Positions 24,574 to 34,511 of a DNA stretch of 64,000 bases are shown piece by piece. The stretch covers positions 1-64,000 of the forward strand of contig JAKACX010000001.1 in NCBI GenBank assembly GCA_021821055.1, given 5' to 3'. The DNA is from Bacillota bacterium. GTDB taxonomy: Bacteria > Bacillota > Bacilli > Alicyclobacillales > SLC66. The position numbers were made by a program, and so were the translations under genes. The number at the start of each line of letters is the position of its first letter. Positions within the stretch are counted from its first letter, which is position 1. The notes under the pieces were generated by a model. It was not told the origin of the DNA and did no database searches. It saw only the letters and a program-made list of their open reading frames with translations.

Positions 24574-26343
24574 TCACCCGTTCATCGCGCCGGCGACGGG
24601 CGCAAGGGGCTGCCCACCGAGCAACTCCTGGTCGCGAAACTGCATGTCGTAGACCGACCGGTACAGGCCCGGCTCCGCGAGCAGCCGCGCGTGCGTTCCT
24701 CGCTGCACAATGCGCCCTTCGTCGAGGACCACGATCTGGTCGGCGTGTTTGAGCGTCGATATGCGATGAGCGATGACAAAGGTCGTGCGACCGGCCATCA
24801 CTTCGCGCAGCGATCGGGAGATGCTGTACTCCGTCTCCATGTCGACCGCGCTTGTCGCATCGTCCAGCACCAGGACGGCCGGGTCGGCGAGAATCGCGCG
24901 CGCCAGTGCGATCCGCTGCTTCTGGCCGCCTGACAGACCAAGACCGCGCTCCCCGACAAGCGTGCGATAGCCGTCCGGCAGCCGGTCGATGAATTCCGCC
25001 GCGTCCGCCAGGCGCGCCGCGCGTTCGACGTCCTGCATGGAGGCGGTCGGTCTGCCGTAGGCAATATTGGCAAAAATGGTGGTCGAAAACAGGAAAGACT
25101 CCTGAAACACCACAGCAACCTGACTGCGCAGCGCCTGCAAATCCCACTGCCGCACATCGACCCCTTCAACCAATACGGCGCCCTCCGTTGCGTCGTAAAA
25201 GCGCGGGAGGAGGCTCACCAGACTGGTCTTGCCCGCCCCCGTCACCCCGAGCAGGGCGACCGTGGAGCCCGCCTCGGCCCGCAGAGAGATCCGGCGCAGC
25301 GCCAACTGCCCGTCGTAAGCCAGCGAGACGTCGCGAAACTCCACCGTGCCGCGCGCGGGGTCTGTCCGTCCCGCCGCAGGGCTCGGGACGGTGTCGGGCG
25401 CCTCGAGAATATCCAGCAGACGTTCCCCCGCCGCCACGGACTGGGTCCACGTGTTCAGGAGATAGCCAAGCTGGGACATGGGGGCGATGATGTACCACAG
25501 GATGCTGAAGAAGGCGACGAGGTCGCCGAGGCTGAGATGGCCCGCGATAACGAGATAACCGCCAACGCCGAGAACGACGACGACTTCAAGGTTCCCGATG
25601 AGCTCCATATAAGGGAAGAATGTCTTCCACAGTCCGGCCACGCGGATGTTCGCGTCGAAGTAGGCATTGTTGCCAGACGTGAATTTGTCCTGTTCAAACG
25701 CCTCGCGCGCAAACGACTTCACGGTGCGCACGCCCATCACGTTCTCCTGTACGGCGGTGTTCAGCTTGCCAAGACTCTGTCGCACCCTGCGGTACGCCGG
25801 CCAGAGCAACGCGTCGAAGCGCACCGCGACAAACGCCAGCAGCGGGATCATGGAGAGCACAGAGAGCGTCAGCGTGACGTTCATGGAAAACATCAGGCCG
25901 AGGCCGAACACCAGCAACAAGAAAAAATTCACAATTGAATTGAAGCCTGCCGCCAAAAACAGACGGAACGCGTCGAGGTCGGCCGTCATCCGCGACATCA
26001 GGTCGCCCGTGTGGACCTTGTCGTAGTACGAAAACGGCTGGCGGTTCAGCTTGTGGTACAGCGCATTGCGCAAGCCGTAGACCGCGTGGATGCCGAACAC
26101 CTGGCCAAGGTACTGCTGCCCGAAGTTGCAGGCCCCCTTGGCCAGCGCAGCGATGAGAATCCCGGAGACAAAGAAGATGAGTTCACCGTACTGTTTCTTT
26201 TCTATAACCCTGTTGACAATGAGGCGCAGCAGATATGGATAGGCGAGACCGAGCGCGGTTGTCAGGACGAGCAAGACGATGCTCCACGCCAGATAGCGCG
26301 CGTGCGGCCGGTAAAAGCTCTGCAAACGGCGGAAAATCTCCAT
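24574..26343 (-). CDS. ABC exporter half-transporter, subunit 1 (degenerate site)
   Basis: 589 residues. Six membrane helices (about 18-310) precede the ATPase: Walker A GVTGAGKTS, signature LSGGQKQRIALARA, and Walker B VLVLDDATSAVD, where Asp replaces the catalytic Glu, with switch His in VIAHRISTL. This is the degenerate-site subunit of a heterodimeric exporter. An AAGGAGGTG site precedes ATG 26343. It is 50 bases from the partner gene and divergent from an AraC-type regulator that could control the pair. Confidence 0.93.
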   Translation of the reverse strand: MEIFRRLQSFYRPHARYLAWSIVLLVLTTALGLAYPYLLRLIVNRVIEKKQYGELIFFVSGILIAALAKGACNFGQQYLGQVFGIHAVYGLRNALYHKLNRQPFSYYDKVHTGDLMSRMTADLDAFRLFLAAGFNSIVNFFLLLVFGLGLMFSMNVTLTLSVLSMIPLLAFVAVRFDALLWPAYRRVRQSLGKLNTAVQENVMGVRTVKSFAREAFEQDKFTSGNNAYFDANIRVAGLWKTFFPYMELIGNLEVVVVLGVGGYLVIAGHLSLGDLVAFFSILWYIIAPMSQLGYLLNTWTQSVAAGERLLDILEAPDTVPSPAAGRTDPARGTVEFRDVSLAYDGQLALRRISLRAEAGSTVALLGVTGAGKTSLVSLLPRFYDATEGAVLVEGVDVRQWDLQALRSQVAVVFQESFLFSTTIFANIAYGRPTASMQDVERAARLADAAEFIDRLPDGYRTLVGERGLGLSGGQKQRIALARAILADPAVLVLDDATSAVDMETEYSISRSLREVMAGRTTFVIAHRISTLKHADQIVVLDEGRIVQRGTHARLLAEPGLYRSVYDMQFRDQELLGGQPLAPVAGAMNG

Positions 26344-26469
26344 GGTTGGTTCACCTCCTTGATGATCTGGCGATATCTTGCGGTATAATGAATACTAACG
26401 CCGCACCACCCTGATCTCACCCCACAGCTTTGCTCGATATTAGGAAGATTTTGCGGCCAGGAGATCGCC

Positions 26470-27333
26470 TTGGACAGATCGGACCACTTCTACAGGCACC
26501 ACACGCACGCTCCGAGCGGCACCGCGCAACGCCTGTGGTTCGCCGTGCTCGCGACAGGCTGGTACTTGTGCGCGCCGCACTACCGCGTTTACCGCAAGTC
26601 CCTCGCGGGCTACCTGCTTGGCTTTTGCGTGAGCGGGACAGGGCATGCGTCGGTGCACGGCAAGAGTGTCGACGTGCGGCCCGGCCATCTGTTCTTCTTT
26701 GACTTGCAGCAGGAGCATGAATACGCTTCCGACGAACGCGACCGCTGGGAGTTTCTCTGGGTCCACTTCACGGGCGCCGCGGCGGCGGACTACTACCATC
26801 TGCTTAAGGCGGAAGAAAATCCGCTGTTTCGCCTGGATCGGCCGGAGTCGGCCGAGGTTCTGTTCCGCCAGTTGCTCGATCTGTTCGGCGCCCCGCCAAG
26901 CGGCCTGGAACCGCTCTCACACGCGTTGATCACCCGGATACTGACGCTGCTGGTCGCCGACCAGATGCGCGTCGGGAGCGTACAGACCGCCCGCAGCACG
27001 GTGCGCTATCCGGACCCCGTCCGGCAGGGTATCGGCTATATGGAGGAGAACTACCAGGCGCCGCTCCAGTTGCCGGACGTCGCGCGCCAGGCCACGCTCA
27101 GCCCGTTTCATTACGCGCGGCTGTTCAAACGCAGCACAGGGATACCCGTCATGGAATACCTGCTGCGCTTTCGCCTGAGTCGCGCGAAGTACCTTCTGGA
27201 CTCATCCGACCTGTCGATCCGGGAGGTGGCGGAACAATCCGGATTTACCGACCAAAGCTACTTCGGCAAGGTCTTCAAGAAGTACGAACGCATGACGCCG
27301 TCCGAGTTTCGCGCGCGCGCGACAAAGGGTTGA
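26470..27333 (+). CDS. AraC-family transcriptional regulator
   Basis: 287 residues from TTG 26470 with AGGAGATC upstream. An N-terminal cupin-like sensor domain (about 45-110, containing PGHLFFFDLQQEHEY) is followed by the AraC double helix-turn-helix: LPDVARQATLSPFHYARLFKR and LSIREVAEQSGFTDQSYFGKVFKK. A TATAAT at 26384-26389 is a likely -10. It is transcribed away from the ABC exporter pair with a ~126-base shared control region, so regulation of that exporter is a reasonable guess. The ligand is probably a sugar or other small molecule. Confidence 0.9.
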   Translation: MDRSDHFYRHHTHAPSGTAQRLWFAVLATGWYLCAPHYRVYRKSLAGYLLGFCVSGTGHASVHGKSVDVRPGHLFFFDLQQEHEYASDERDRWEFLWVHFTGAAAADYYHLLKAEENPLFRLDRPESAEVLFRQLLDLFGAPPSGLEPLSHALITRILTLLVADQMRVGSVQTARSTVRYPDPVRQGIGYMEENYQAPLQLPDVARQATLSPFHYARLFKRSTGIPVMEYLLRFRLSRAKYLLDSSDLSIREVAEQSGFTDQSYFGKVFKKYERMTPSEFRARATKG

Positions 27334-27528
27334 CGGCGCAAGTGGCGGAACCGGGCGTACACGGAGCCGGCGGGCGCTGGGAGACGAAGCGCGACGACGG
27401 TCGGCACCGTTTGCGGGCGTCAGCCATATAACAGGGGGTGACGGTCCGTTCTCCGTCGGTTGGCTTCTTTTGGCAAGCGGGGCCAAGCGGGCGGCGCGGG
27501 CGGGGAAATTGTGAAAAGGGGAACCAAA

Positions 27529-27990
27529 ATGGCGGAACCCATGGCGCGCAGCGTGTGGGTGCACGTGAAAAACGAACTGTTGGAAAGTGTTCACGCCGAA
27601 CAGGCCTTCTGTTCCATTGTCGCCGAAATGCTGCTGCTGCCCCAGTTCCGCTCCCAATCCAGCGTCACGGACGCCTACCGTGAGAATTTCGAGACCAGCC
27701 TGCTGCGCAACATCGCCGTGGGCCATCTCACCCGCCTGCAGGCTGGTGAACCACAGACGCGCCTGGTGGTGCTCACCGTCGAGGCGCTTGCCACGGCCGT
27801 GCTGCACGACCGTCTCTGCCATAGGGCGCTTCAGACGCTGGCCGCGTCGACGCCTGACGACCAGGTGTGGTTGCGGGCGGCGAACAACTGGCGCGAACAG
27901 CGCGAGCACTGGCTTCGTCGCGCCGCGTCCACGCTCAAGTCGGGCATCGCGCCCGAAGTCTGGGACCGCGGTCTGTCCATGGCCCGCTAA
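27529..27990 (+). CDS. Unknown helical protein (153 aa)
   Basis: Starting at ATG 27529, preceded by AAAAGGGG; ATG 27541 is also possible. It is predicted to be mostly helical, rich in Leu, Ala, Glu and His, with no membrane segment or signal. ELLESVHAEQAFCSIVAEMLLL and LTVEALATAVLHDRLCHRAL give a four-helix-like pattern, and several His/Glu/Cys could bind metal, but no signature is clear. I do not recognise the family. Its stop codon is followed directly by GGGACATGTGATCACC, a half-site like those of the palindromic elements further right. Confidence 0.6.
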   Translation: MAEPMARSVWVHVKNELLESVHAEQAFCSIVAEMLLLPQFRSQSSVTDAYRENFETSLLRNIAVGHLTRLQAGEPQTRLVVLTVEALATAVLHDRLCHRALQTLAASTPDDQVWLRAANNWREQREHWLRRAASTLKSGIAPEVWDRGLSMAR

Positions 27991-28082
27991 GGGACATGTG
28001 ATCACCGGAGACGAGACAGGCGCGGACATGAACACGTCCGTGAAGGCACGCGACCATCCGGATCCGGACAGGCGCTGACGGT

Positions 28083-29642
28083 TCAGCCTCCCGAGGACTG
28101 GCTGCGCAGGGCGTCCTTCGCGGCCGCGAGTTCCACATATGCCAGCGCCTGCAGGACCGCTTCGGCGTAAGCGTCGGCGACCGTCTCTCCGACTCCGATC
28201 GTTGCAACCGGCGCCTCGAGGAAGTCGCCGCACAGGTGCACCCTGTACCGTTTCTCCGTCTCCGACAGGGCCACGGCGACAATGTGCTCGGCGGTCAAGC
28301 GAAATCCTGCGGATGTGAGCCCCACAGCGGCGCAAAACGCGTGGCCCTCGCTTGCGCCGCTCCCCTGGCCGGGTGCAACGACGCGTTCCCTTGGTTTCAT
28401 CCACACCAGTTGCGCCGACCACCCCTCGGGCGACCGGGAGAGGCGCGCGCGCATGCGCACGCCGGGTGCGCCGGAAAGTCCGAGTTCCTCCCGCATCAAC
28501 AATTCCAGCGACGATTCGGCGCCTTCGAAGACGTGCCCCTGCTGTTCGGCGGTCTTGACCCGGGAGAGAATGCGCGCAACCGCCTCTTGATCCGCCGGCA
28601 GTCCGAGTTCGCGCAACTGATACTGGACGTTGCTCGCGCCCGACAGTTCGGAGATCAGCACACGGCGTTCGTTCCCCGTCAAGCGCGGGTCCACGTGTTC
28701 GTACAACGACGGGTTGCGAACGACCGCGCTCACGTGGATGCCCGCCTTGTGGGCAAACGCGCTGCGGCCGACGTACGGCTGGTTCAGGACCGGTTCCTTG
28801 GCCGTCATCTCGTACAGGCGGGTGGACAGTTCGCGCAAACCGGCCAAACCGAGGTCTCCGATCTGCGTCGGGGCTCCCAGCTTGAACGTGAGATTCGGGG
28901 CGACGACGCACAGGTCCGCGTTCCCGCAGCGCTCGCCGAACCCGTTGATCGTACCCTGCACCTGGGTGGCCCCCGCCGCGACGGCGGCCAGCGTATTCGC
29001 CACGGCGAGCCCCCCGTCGTTGTGCGCGTGCATGCTGATCTGCGCGAGATTTTCGGACTTGACCGCACGCACGGCCCCCGCCACCTCTTCCGGCAGCGAG
29101 CCGCCGTTTGTGTCGCACAGGACGAGCCAGTCCGCTCCGGCTGCCGCGGCAGCGCGCAACGTCGCGAGCGCATACTCCGGATTGTTCCGGAATCCGTCGA
29201 AGAAGTGTTCCGCGTCAAACAGCACCTCGATGTCATGCTGCTTGAGAAACGCAATCGTGTCGGCAATCATGGCAATATTCTCATCCAGCGTGGTGCGCAG
29301 CGCGTCGCGCACATGGAAGTCCCACGTCTTTCCGACGACGGCGCAGTGCTTGAATCCCGTCCCAAGCACCGCCTTCATGTGTTCATCCTCTTCAATGCGC
29401 GAATGCTTGCGCCGCGTGCTGGTAAACGCCACCATCCGACTGTGCCGGAGGTTCATGTCCCGGACTCTCGCAAAAAACTCGAGGTCTTTGACATTTGATC
29501 CAGGCCAGCCGCCTTCGATGTAATCGACGCCAAGCCGATCGAGCATCTGTACAGCCTCCAGCTTGTCGGCGACCGTAAAACTGATCCCCTCCGTCTGCGC
29601 TCCGTCGCGCAAAGTGGTGTCATAGACGAACACGCGTTCCAT
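28083..29642 (-). CDS. cimA: Citramalate synthase
   Basis: 519 residues from ATG 29642, eight bases after GGAGGA. It condenses pyruvate and acetyl-CoA to citramalate, giving isoleucine without threonine. The HMG-CoA-lyase-like barrel shows YDTTLRDGAQTEGISF at the N-terminus, SMHAHNDGGLAVAN with the metal His pair and GTINGFGERCGNADL. The central GRSAFAHKAGIHVSAV block and the C-terminal regulatory LeuA-dimer domain are typical of the CimA/LeuA2 branch. A T-box leader with an Ile specifier precedes it, supporting citramalate over 2-isopropylmalate synthase. Confidence 0.93.
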   Translation of the reverse strand: MERVFVYDTTLRDGAQTEGISFTVADKLEAVQMLDRLGVDYIEGGWPGSNVKDLEFFARVRDMNLRHSRMVAFTSTRRKHSRIEEDEHMKAVLGTGFKHCAVVGKTWDFHVRDALRTTLDENIAMIADTIAFLKQHDIEVLFDAEHFFDGFRNNPEYALATLRAAAAAGADWLVLCDTNGGSLPEEVAGAVRAVKSENLAQISMHAHNDGGLAVANTLAAVAAGATQVQGTINGFGERCGNADLCVVAPNLTFKLGAPTQIGDLGLAGLRELSTRLYEMTAKEPVLNQPYVGRSAFAHKAGIHVSAVVRNPSLYEHVDPRLTGNERRVLISELSGASNVQYQLRELGLPADQEAVARILSRVKTAEQQGHVFEGAESSLELLMREELGLSGAPGVRMRARLSRSPEGWSAQLVWMKPRERVVAPGQGSGASEGHAFCAAVGLTSAGFRLTAEHIVAVALSETEKRYRVHLCGDFLEAPVATIGVGETVADAYAEAVLQALAYVELAAAKDALRSQSSGG

Positions 29643-29734
29643 GCGTTCCACTCCTCCATCTCACATGTGCGCCGGCCCCTGCGCGCCGCGCGCAAACCAT
29701 CGCGCCTGACGGGTTGCGCAAACTTGCCGAACAA

Positions 29735-29997
29735 CAAAAAGCGCCTTTCATCCATCCGGACGAAAGACATCTTCGCATACCACCGGGCAGCCTCAGGCAA
29801 ACCGCCTGACTGTCCACTCGATAACGGGAGTCCCGGTTGTGCTACTTCCGCAAAAAGGGTTCACACAGACGCTCGGAGATGATATTCGGCAAGCGACCGC
29901 TGTCGGGATTCGCAGCACCACATCCCGCTCTCTGTCAGCTCCACACGCCTACTCGTTCTCGTCATCGCAGAATTGACCGTCAATTGTATCTTCCCGT
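29735..29997 (-). ncRNA. T-box riboswitch leader (isoleucine specifier)
   Basis: Minus-strand leader of cimA. Stem I begins around 29955 with GAACGAGTAGG. The opposite side reads GAATATCATC, giving specifier AUC (29883-29881) followed by A. The T-box sequence is CCCGGTGGTATGCG (29787-29774), close to the RGGGUGGNACCGCG consensus. UGGU would pair with a tRNA ending ACCA, as tRNA-Ile does. An 11-base-pair terminator (29768-29742) with a GCTTTTT tail follows. Uncharged tRNA-Ile should favour the antiterminator and switch on cimA. Confidence 0.88.
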
Positions 29998-29999
29998 TC

Positions 30000-30028
30000 A
30001 GTATAGTCCACTCCCATCTGCTTGGCAA
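30000..30028 (-). promoter_or_regulatory. Promoter of the T-box/cimA transcript
   Basis: -35 TTGCCA (30028-30023) and -10 TATACT (30005-30000) are 17 bases apart on the minus strand. Transcription should start near 29994, just before stem I of the T-box leader. Confidence 0.75.
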
Positions 30029-30097
30029 GAGCAGAATCGGCGGTCTGCCCGAAGCCCTGCGCGCCGGGCGACCGACCCGCCGCCGCGCAGGGCGGCC

Positions 30098-31111
30098 TCA
30101 GCCATCGCCCACGAGGCGCCAGTCCCGCGCGATATCCCCGATCAGACGGCGCGTCTCCCGTCCCTGCCGCATCAGTCCCATGGCGCTGTGACGGCCCTGG
30201 CGCGCGTCCTCGTGAATCAGCGACAGTATCCAGAACAGATGCACCAGGGCGTACTGCAGGTACCCCTGCGCAAACCGCCGCAAGGGCGGCAGCCCGCCGG
30301 CCGCCGCGGCGTGGTACGAGGACAGCGCCCGCAGGCGCGACGGGAACATCGGAAGGGCCGTGTGGGGACTGGTCGCGTCGAGCAACTGGAAGATGTCAAA
30401 GTACGGATGGTCAACATGAACAAACTCCCAGTCGATCAAGCGGAGTTGCCCGCCGCGCGGCGGCGCCATGAAGTTTCCCGCGTGGGAGTCGCCGTGGCAC
30501 AGTGCAGGCGCGGTCTCCTCCCAGACTGAAGCGGACCTTTCCTGCAGGCGGGCCAGGATGTCTAGCGCGGCCCGTCGGCCCTGCCCGCCAGGCGCAAACG
30601 GGGCCAGCCAGCCGTCGCACTCCCCGGGTGTAGCCCCGTCCACGCGCCTCGCCACCTCAGCAACTCCGGGGGTGTGCGACCGCGCCGTCTCCGGCAACGC
30701 AAGATCGCGCAGCCGCGTCGCGTGGAGCCGCGCCAGCACGCGCGCCATCTCGTCCACACGCCGGGGATGCGCGGCGCGCAGACGGTCATCCGCGAACAGG
30801 ATGTATCCGCCCGGCCCCCGCCCGAACGCTCCGCCGCCCAGGACCGCCGGAGTCGCCACCTTCAACCGGCTGACCACCTGCCCGTGCGCCGCCAACTCGC
30901 GACGGAGCGCCCCAGTGTCGCGCGTCAACTTCAGAATGTACATCCGCTCCCCGGAGGCGGACCGCCCCAGCACGCGCCAGACGGCGCTCTCCCGACTTTT
31001 GGCGATCAGCCGGAAGCGGCGCGGCGGCGCTCCGAACCGCTCGTCCCACGGCAGGTCCGCGAACTGTCGGACAAGGGGGTCGCCCCCGGGTCGATCCGCG
31101 GCGTCCGTCAT
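30098..31111 (-). CDS. Aminoglycoside phosphotransferase-fold kinase
   Basis: 337 residues. The kinase-like fold is shown by LILKLTRD-type strand YILKLTRDTG (ATP-binding Lys near residue 62), the Brenner motif LCHGDSHAGNF (catalytic Asp) and LIDWEFVHVDHPYFDI in the metal-binding DxD position. Members phosphorylate antibiotics, choline, homoserine or spore-coat-related substrates (CotS/YcbJ type), so the substrate is open. Its start overlaps the stop of bshB2 by four bases, so it belongs to that minus-strand operon. Confidence 0.82.
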   Translation of the reverse strand: MTDAADRPGGDPLVRQFADLPWDERFGAPPRRFRLIAKSRESAVWRVLGRSASGERMYILKLTRDTGALRRELAAHGQVVSRLKVATPAVLGGGAFGRGPGGYILFADDRLRAAHPRRVDEMARVLARLHATRLRDLALPETARSHTPGVAEVARRVDGATPGECDGWLAPFAPGGQGRRAALDILARLQERSASVWEETAPALCHGDSHAGNFMAPPRGGQLRLIDWEFVHVDHPYFDIFQLLDATSPHTALPMFPSRLRALSSYHAAAAGGLPPLRRFAQGYLQYALVHLFWILSLIHEDARQGRHSAMGLMRQGRETRRLIGDIARDWRLVGDG

Positions 31112-31836
31112 GTCCGGTCACGTCCGGGGTTCTCCGGCAAGAACCAGGTCGCGTCGCGATGAAACGGCGCCCTCAATTGGATGAAGTGCTCCACCGCACC
31201 GAGATGGGCGGCGGCGTCACTGGCGGCGCCCCACAACCAGGCGTTGAGCCCCGACTGGGTGCGATGCGCCCGAAACGCGGCCAGTTTCGCTCCGATGTGC
31301 CGACGCACATCCACGGTCATCCACTGCTCCGGTCGCATCCCGTTTGCTTCGAGGTGCTGCGCGGTGCCCGCCCAGGCCACCGCGTACAGACGCGCGTCCC
31401 CGTCTTGCGCGACATACGCGTCAAATGCGGAGGCCGTCGCGGCGCCGATGGCACAGTGATCGGGATGTCCCCCCAGCACGTCGTGGAACGTGATCACGGC
31501 GTCCGGTTGAAACTGTGCCATCTCCACCCGCACGCGATCCGCCAGCGCGGCCGGTTCTACAATCTCCAGTGTCTTGTCGCGCAGGGCCAGCAGCCGCAGA
31601 TCCTGAATCCCCAGTGCCGTGCAGGCAGAGCGCAATTCCTCCTCGCGCAACGCGCCAAGCGATTCGCGGGTGGCAATCGGAGGCACACCCATGCGCCGTC
31701 CCATCTCTCCGAGCGTGGCGCACACCAGCCCGACCACATGCCCCTCCGCCGCCGCCCGCGCCAACGCGCCGCCGCAGATGAACGTTTCGTCGTCCGGGTG
31801 CGCAAATACTGTGAGCAGTCTCGCCACACCGTCCAC
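31108..31836 (-). CDS. bshB2: Bacillithiol biosynthesis deacetylase BshB2
   Basis: 242 residues, PIG-L/LmbE family. It removes the acetyl group from GlcNAc-malate or from bacillithiol conjugates. The zinc motif is VFAHPDDETFICGGALA near residue 10, and the second His is in GGHPDHCAIG. It is followed by the APH-fold gene and preceded by a YojF homologue, the same pairing as yojG-yojF in Bacillus, which supports BshB2 rather than another LmbE-type enzyme. Confidence 0.9.
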   Translation of the reverse strand: MDGVARLLTVFAHPDDETFICGGALARAAAEGHVVGLVCATLGEMGRRMGVPPIATRESLGALREEELRSACTALGIQDLRLLALRDKTLEIVEPAALADRVRVEMAQFQPDAVITFHDVLGGHPDHCAIGAATASAFDAYVAQDGDARLYAVAWAGTAQHLEANGMRPEQWMTVDVRRHIGAKLAAFRAHRTQSGLNAWLWGAASDAAAHLGAVEHFIQLRAPFHRDATWFLPENPGRDRT

Positions 31837-31853
31837 TCCTTTCCAACCGCCGC

Positions 31854-32189
31854 TTAAAGAGCGAACGGCTCCAGGCCGACCTCGACCGTCCGGGCAAGGC
31901 GCTGCAGATCGTCGTAGCCCGTACAGACGACCATGCCCTCCGCGACCGCCATGTGGGTGAGCGCATCGATCTGCAGCAGGCCACCATCAACCCGCAGGAA
32001 CAGCCGATAGGGTCCGTCGCCGCGCACGTGCGCGGCATCCAGCCGCCCGCTGCCATTGCGCCAGTAGGCGCCGGGGTTCACTTCAAGGTGTATGTACACG
32101 CGCCTGCCCTGCCAGGCGCCAAGCGCGTCCTCCACGGCCCGCGCGTCAAGCGGCGCCATCCGCAAGCCCGCCTCGTTGGACTCCGTCAC
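31854..32189 (-). CDS. yojF: YojF-like (DUF1806) protein
   Basis: 111 residues from GTG 32189, preceded by AGGGGGTG. It has GRRVYIHLEVNPGAYWRNG, LFLRVDGGLLQID and EGMVVCTGYDDLQRLARTVEVG, matching the DUF1806 family. Genes of this family sit immediately upstream of bshB2 in many Bacillales. A molecular role is not established. The start overlaps the stop of the upstream SGNH gene by four bases, so the four minus-strand genes 33067 to 30098 form one transcript. Confidence 0.82.
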   Translation of the reverse strand: MTESNEAGLRMAPLDARAVEDALGAWQGRRVYIHLEVNPGAYWRNGSGRLDAAHVRGDGPYRLFLRVDGGLLQIDALTHMAVAEGMVVCTGYDDLQRLARTVEVGLEPFAL

Positions 32190-33067
32190 GACTGAGCACC
32201 CCCTTTTGCCGCGCCGGACGATCCGGCGGCAGGACTGCCTGGCGGAACCGCGCCAGCGCCCTGGCTCTTTTGCGCCGTCTGCGACGGTTCGACGAAATGG
32301 ATCGGTCCATCCCCGTAGTGCAGCCAGATGTCCTGCTCCAGCAGGGAACCGGCGAGTTCGTGTCCCTTGGCGTTTGGGTGCCAGCCGCCGAACTCGTACG
32401 GGACGTAACTCAGGTGGTGTTCCGCGAGGTACGCCTTCATCTGATTGAACACATCGAACACAACAACGTTCGGACTGTTGAACGAATCGGCCACGTACAC
32501 CTCGCTGTTCACGTATTTCGGCTCGAGCGTCAGATACTGCGTGTAGGAAGCCTTCGTAACCGGGGGCGTCACCATCAGCACAACCGCCTTTTGGCGCAAC
32601 GCGGCGGCGATCTCATGGTGAATCGTCGCGTCGAACGTCGCAAACGGCGTCTTCGGGTAGCAGTCGTTCAGCAGGCCCCAGGAAATGACGACGACCTGCG
32701 GTTTGACCGTATTCAGCCAACCCGTGTAGCGTCCCTTGTACAATGTGATGTTCAACTGCGTGCTGTTCGCGCCGATGATCGCCTTGTTGTCGAAGACGTA
32801 GTTGCGTTTCGCCTTTTGTGAGAGCGTCGCAAATGCGCGCTTGAGGTAGCCCCCGCCGTGCGGGTCGACCCAGCCGTACGCGACAGAACCGCCGATAGCC
32901 ATGACGGTCTCGCTCTGCGGAGCCGCGCGCGGAACTGAACGCTTCACGTCGGTTGCGGTCGTCGGATGAACCGGGTTCTTGTTCGCAACGCGCCACCCCA
33001 CGTCAAACGCCGCAACACCCAATGCACACAGCATGGCCAACCCCGCCAGTCTGATCGCTCGTCTCAA
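32186..33067 (-). CDS. SGNH/GDSL-type hydrolase, membrane-anchored or secreted
   Basis: 293 residues from TTG 33067, which has AGGAGG eight bases upstream; the longer open frame to 33481 covers the promoter region. An N-terminal hydrophobic helix (LAGLAMLCALGVAAF) precedes a domain like that of the 15631-16467 gene: AIGGSVAYGW for block I, SWGLLNDCYP, MVTPPVT and GGWHPNAKGHEL. The usual GDS reads GGS and the catalytic DxxH appears as GGWH, so the Asp of the dyad is replaced by Gly. It heads the bacillithiol-gene operon, an odd partnership. Its activity is uncertain. Confidence 0.82.
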   Translation of the reverse strand: MRRAIRLAGLAMLCALGVAAFDVGWRVANKNPVHPTTATDVKRSVPRAAPQSETVMAIGGSVAYGWVDPHGGGYLKRAFATLSQKAKRNYVFDNKAIIGANSTQLNITLYKGRYTGWLNTVKPQVVVISWGLLNDCYPKTPFATFDATIHHEIAAALRQKAVVLMVTPPVTKASYTQYLTLEPKYVNSEVYVADSFNSPNVVVFDVFNQMKAYLAEHHLSYVPYEFGGWHPNAKGHELAGSLLEQDIWLHYGDGPIHFVEPSQTAQKSQGAGAVPPGSPAAGSSGAAKGGAQS

Positions 33068-33317
33068 TGTGTTTCCCTCCTGGCCGACCGATAGCCAACA
33101 ACTCCGCACCATGGCTTTATTTTCCCACAGTATACCGTCAGAATCTTGAGGTTGCCTTATGTCGCGCAACCCCATTGCAAGGAAAAACAACGCATTGGTT
33201 TGTCTCCTCAAATATGATAAAGTTTTCGAGGGAATCGACAAAGATATACTGTGCACCGTTGCATGGATATATTTTCCATACGATCGTGATCCTGAGTACA
33301 GCCCATGCCTGGAGTGA

Positions 33318-34472
<1,155 letters not shown>

Positions 34473-34511
34473 CCGGAGTCACCACAGACGTTCCAGACAG
34501 GGGTTCCAACC

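Noticed and set aside
27202-29118. A 638-codon minus-strand open frame spanning AraC and cimA
   Set aside because: It is out of frame with cimA and antisense to the AraC and 153-residue genes; it is low-complexity Arg/Gly-rich.
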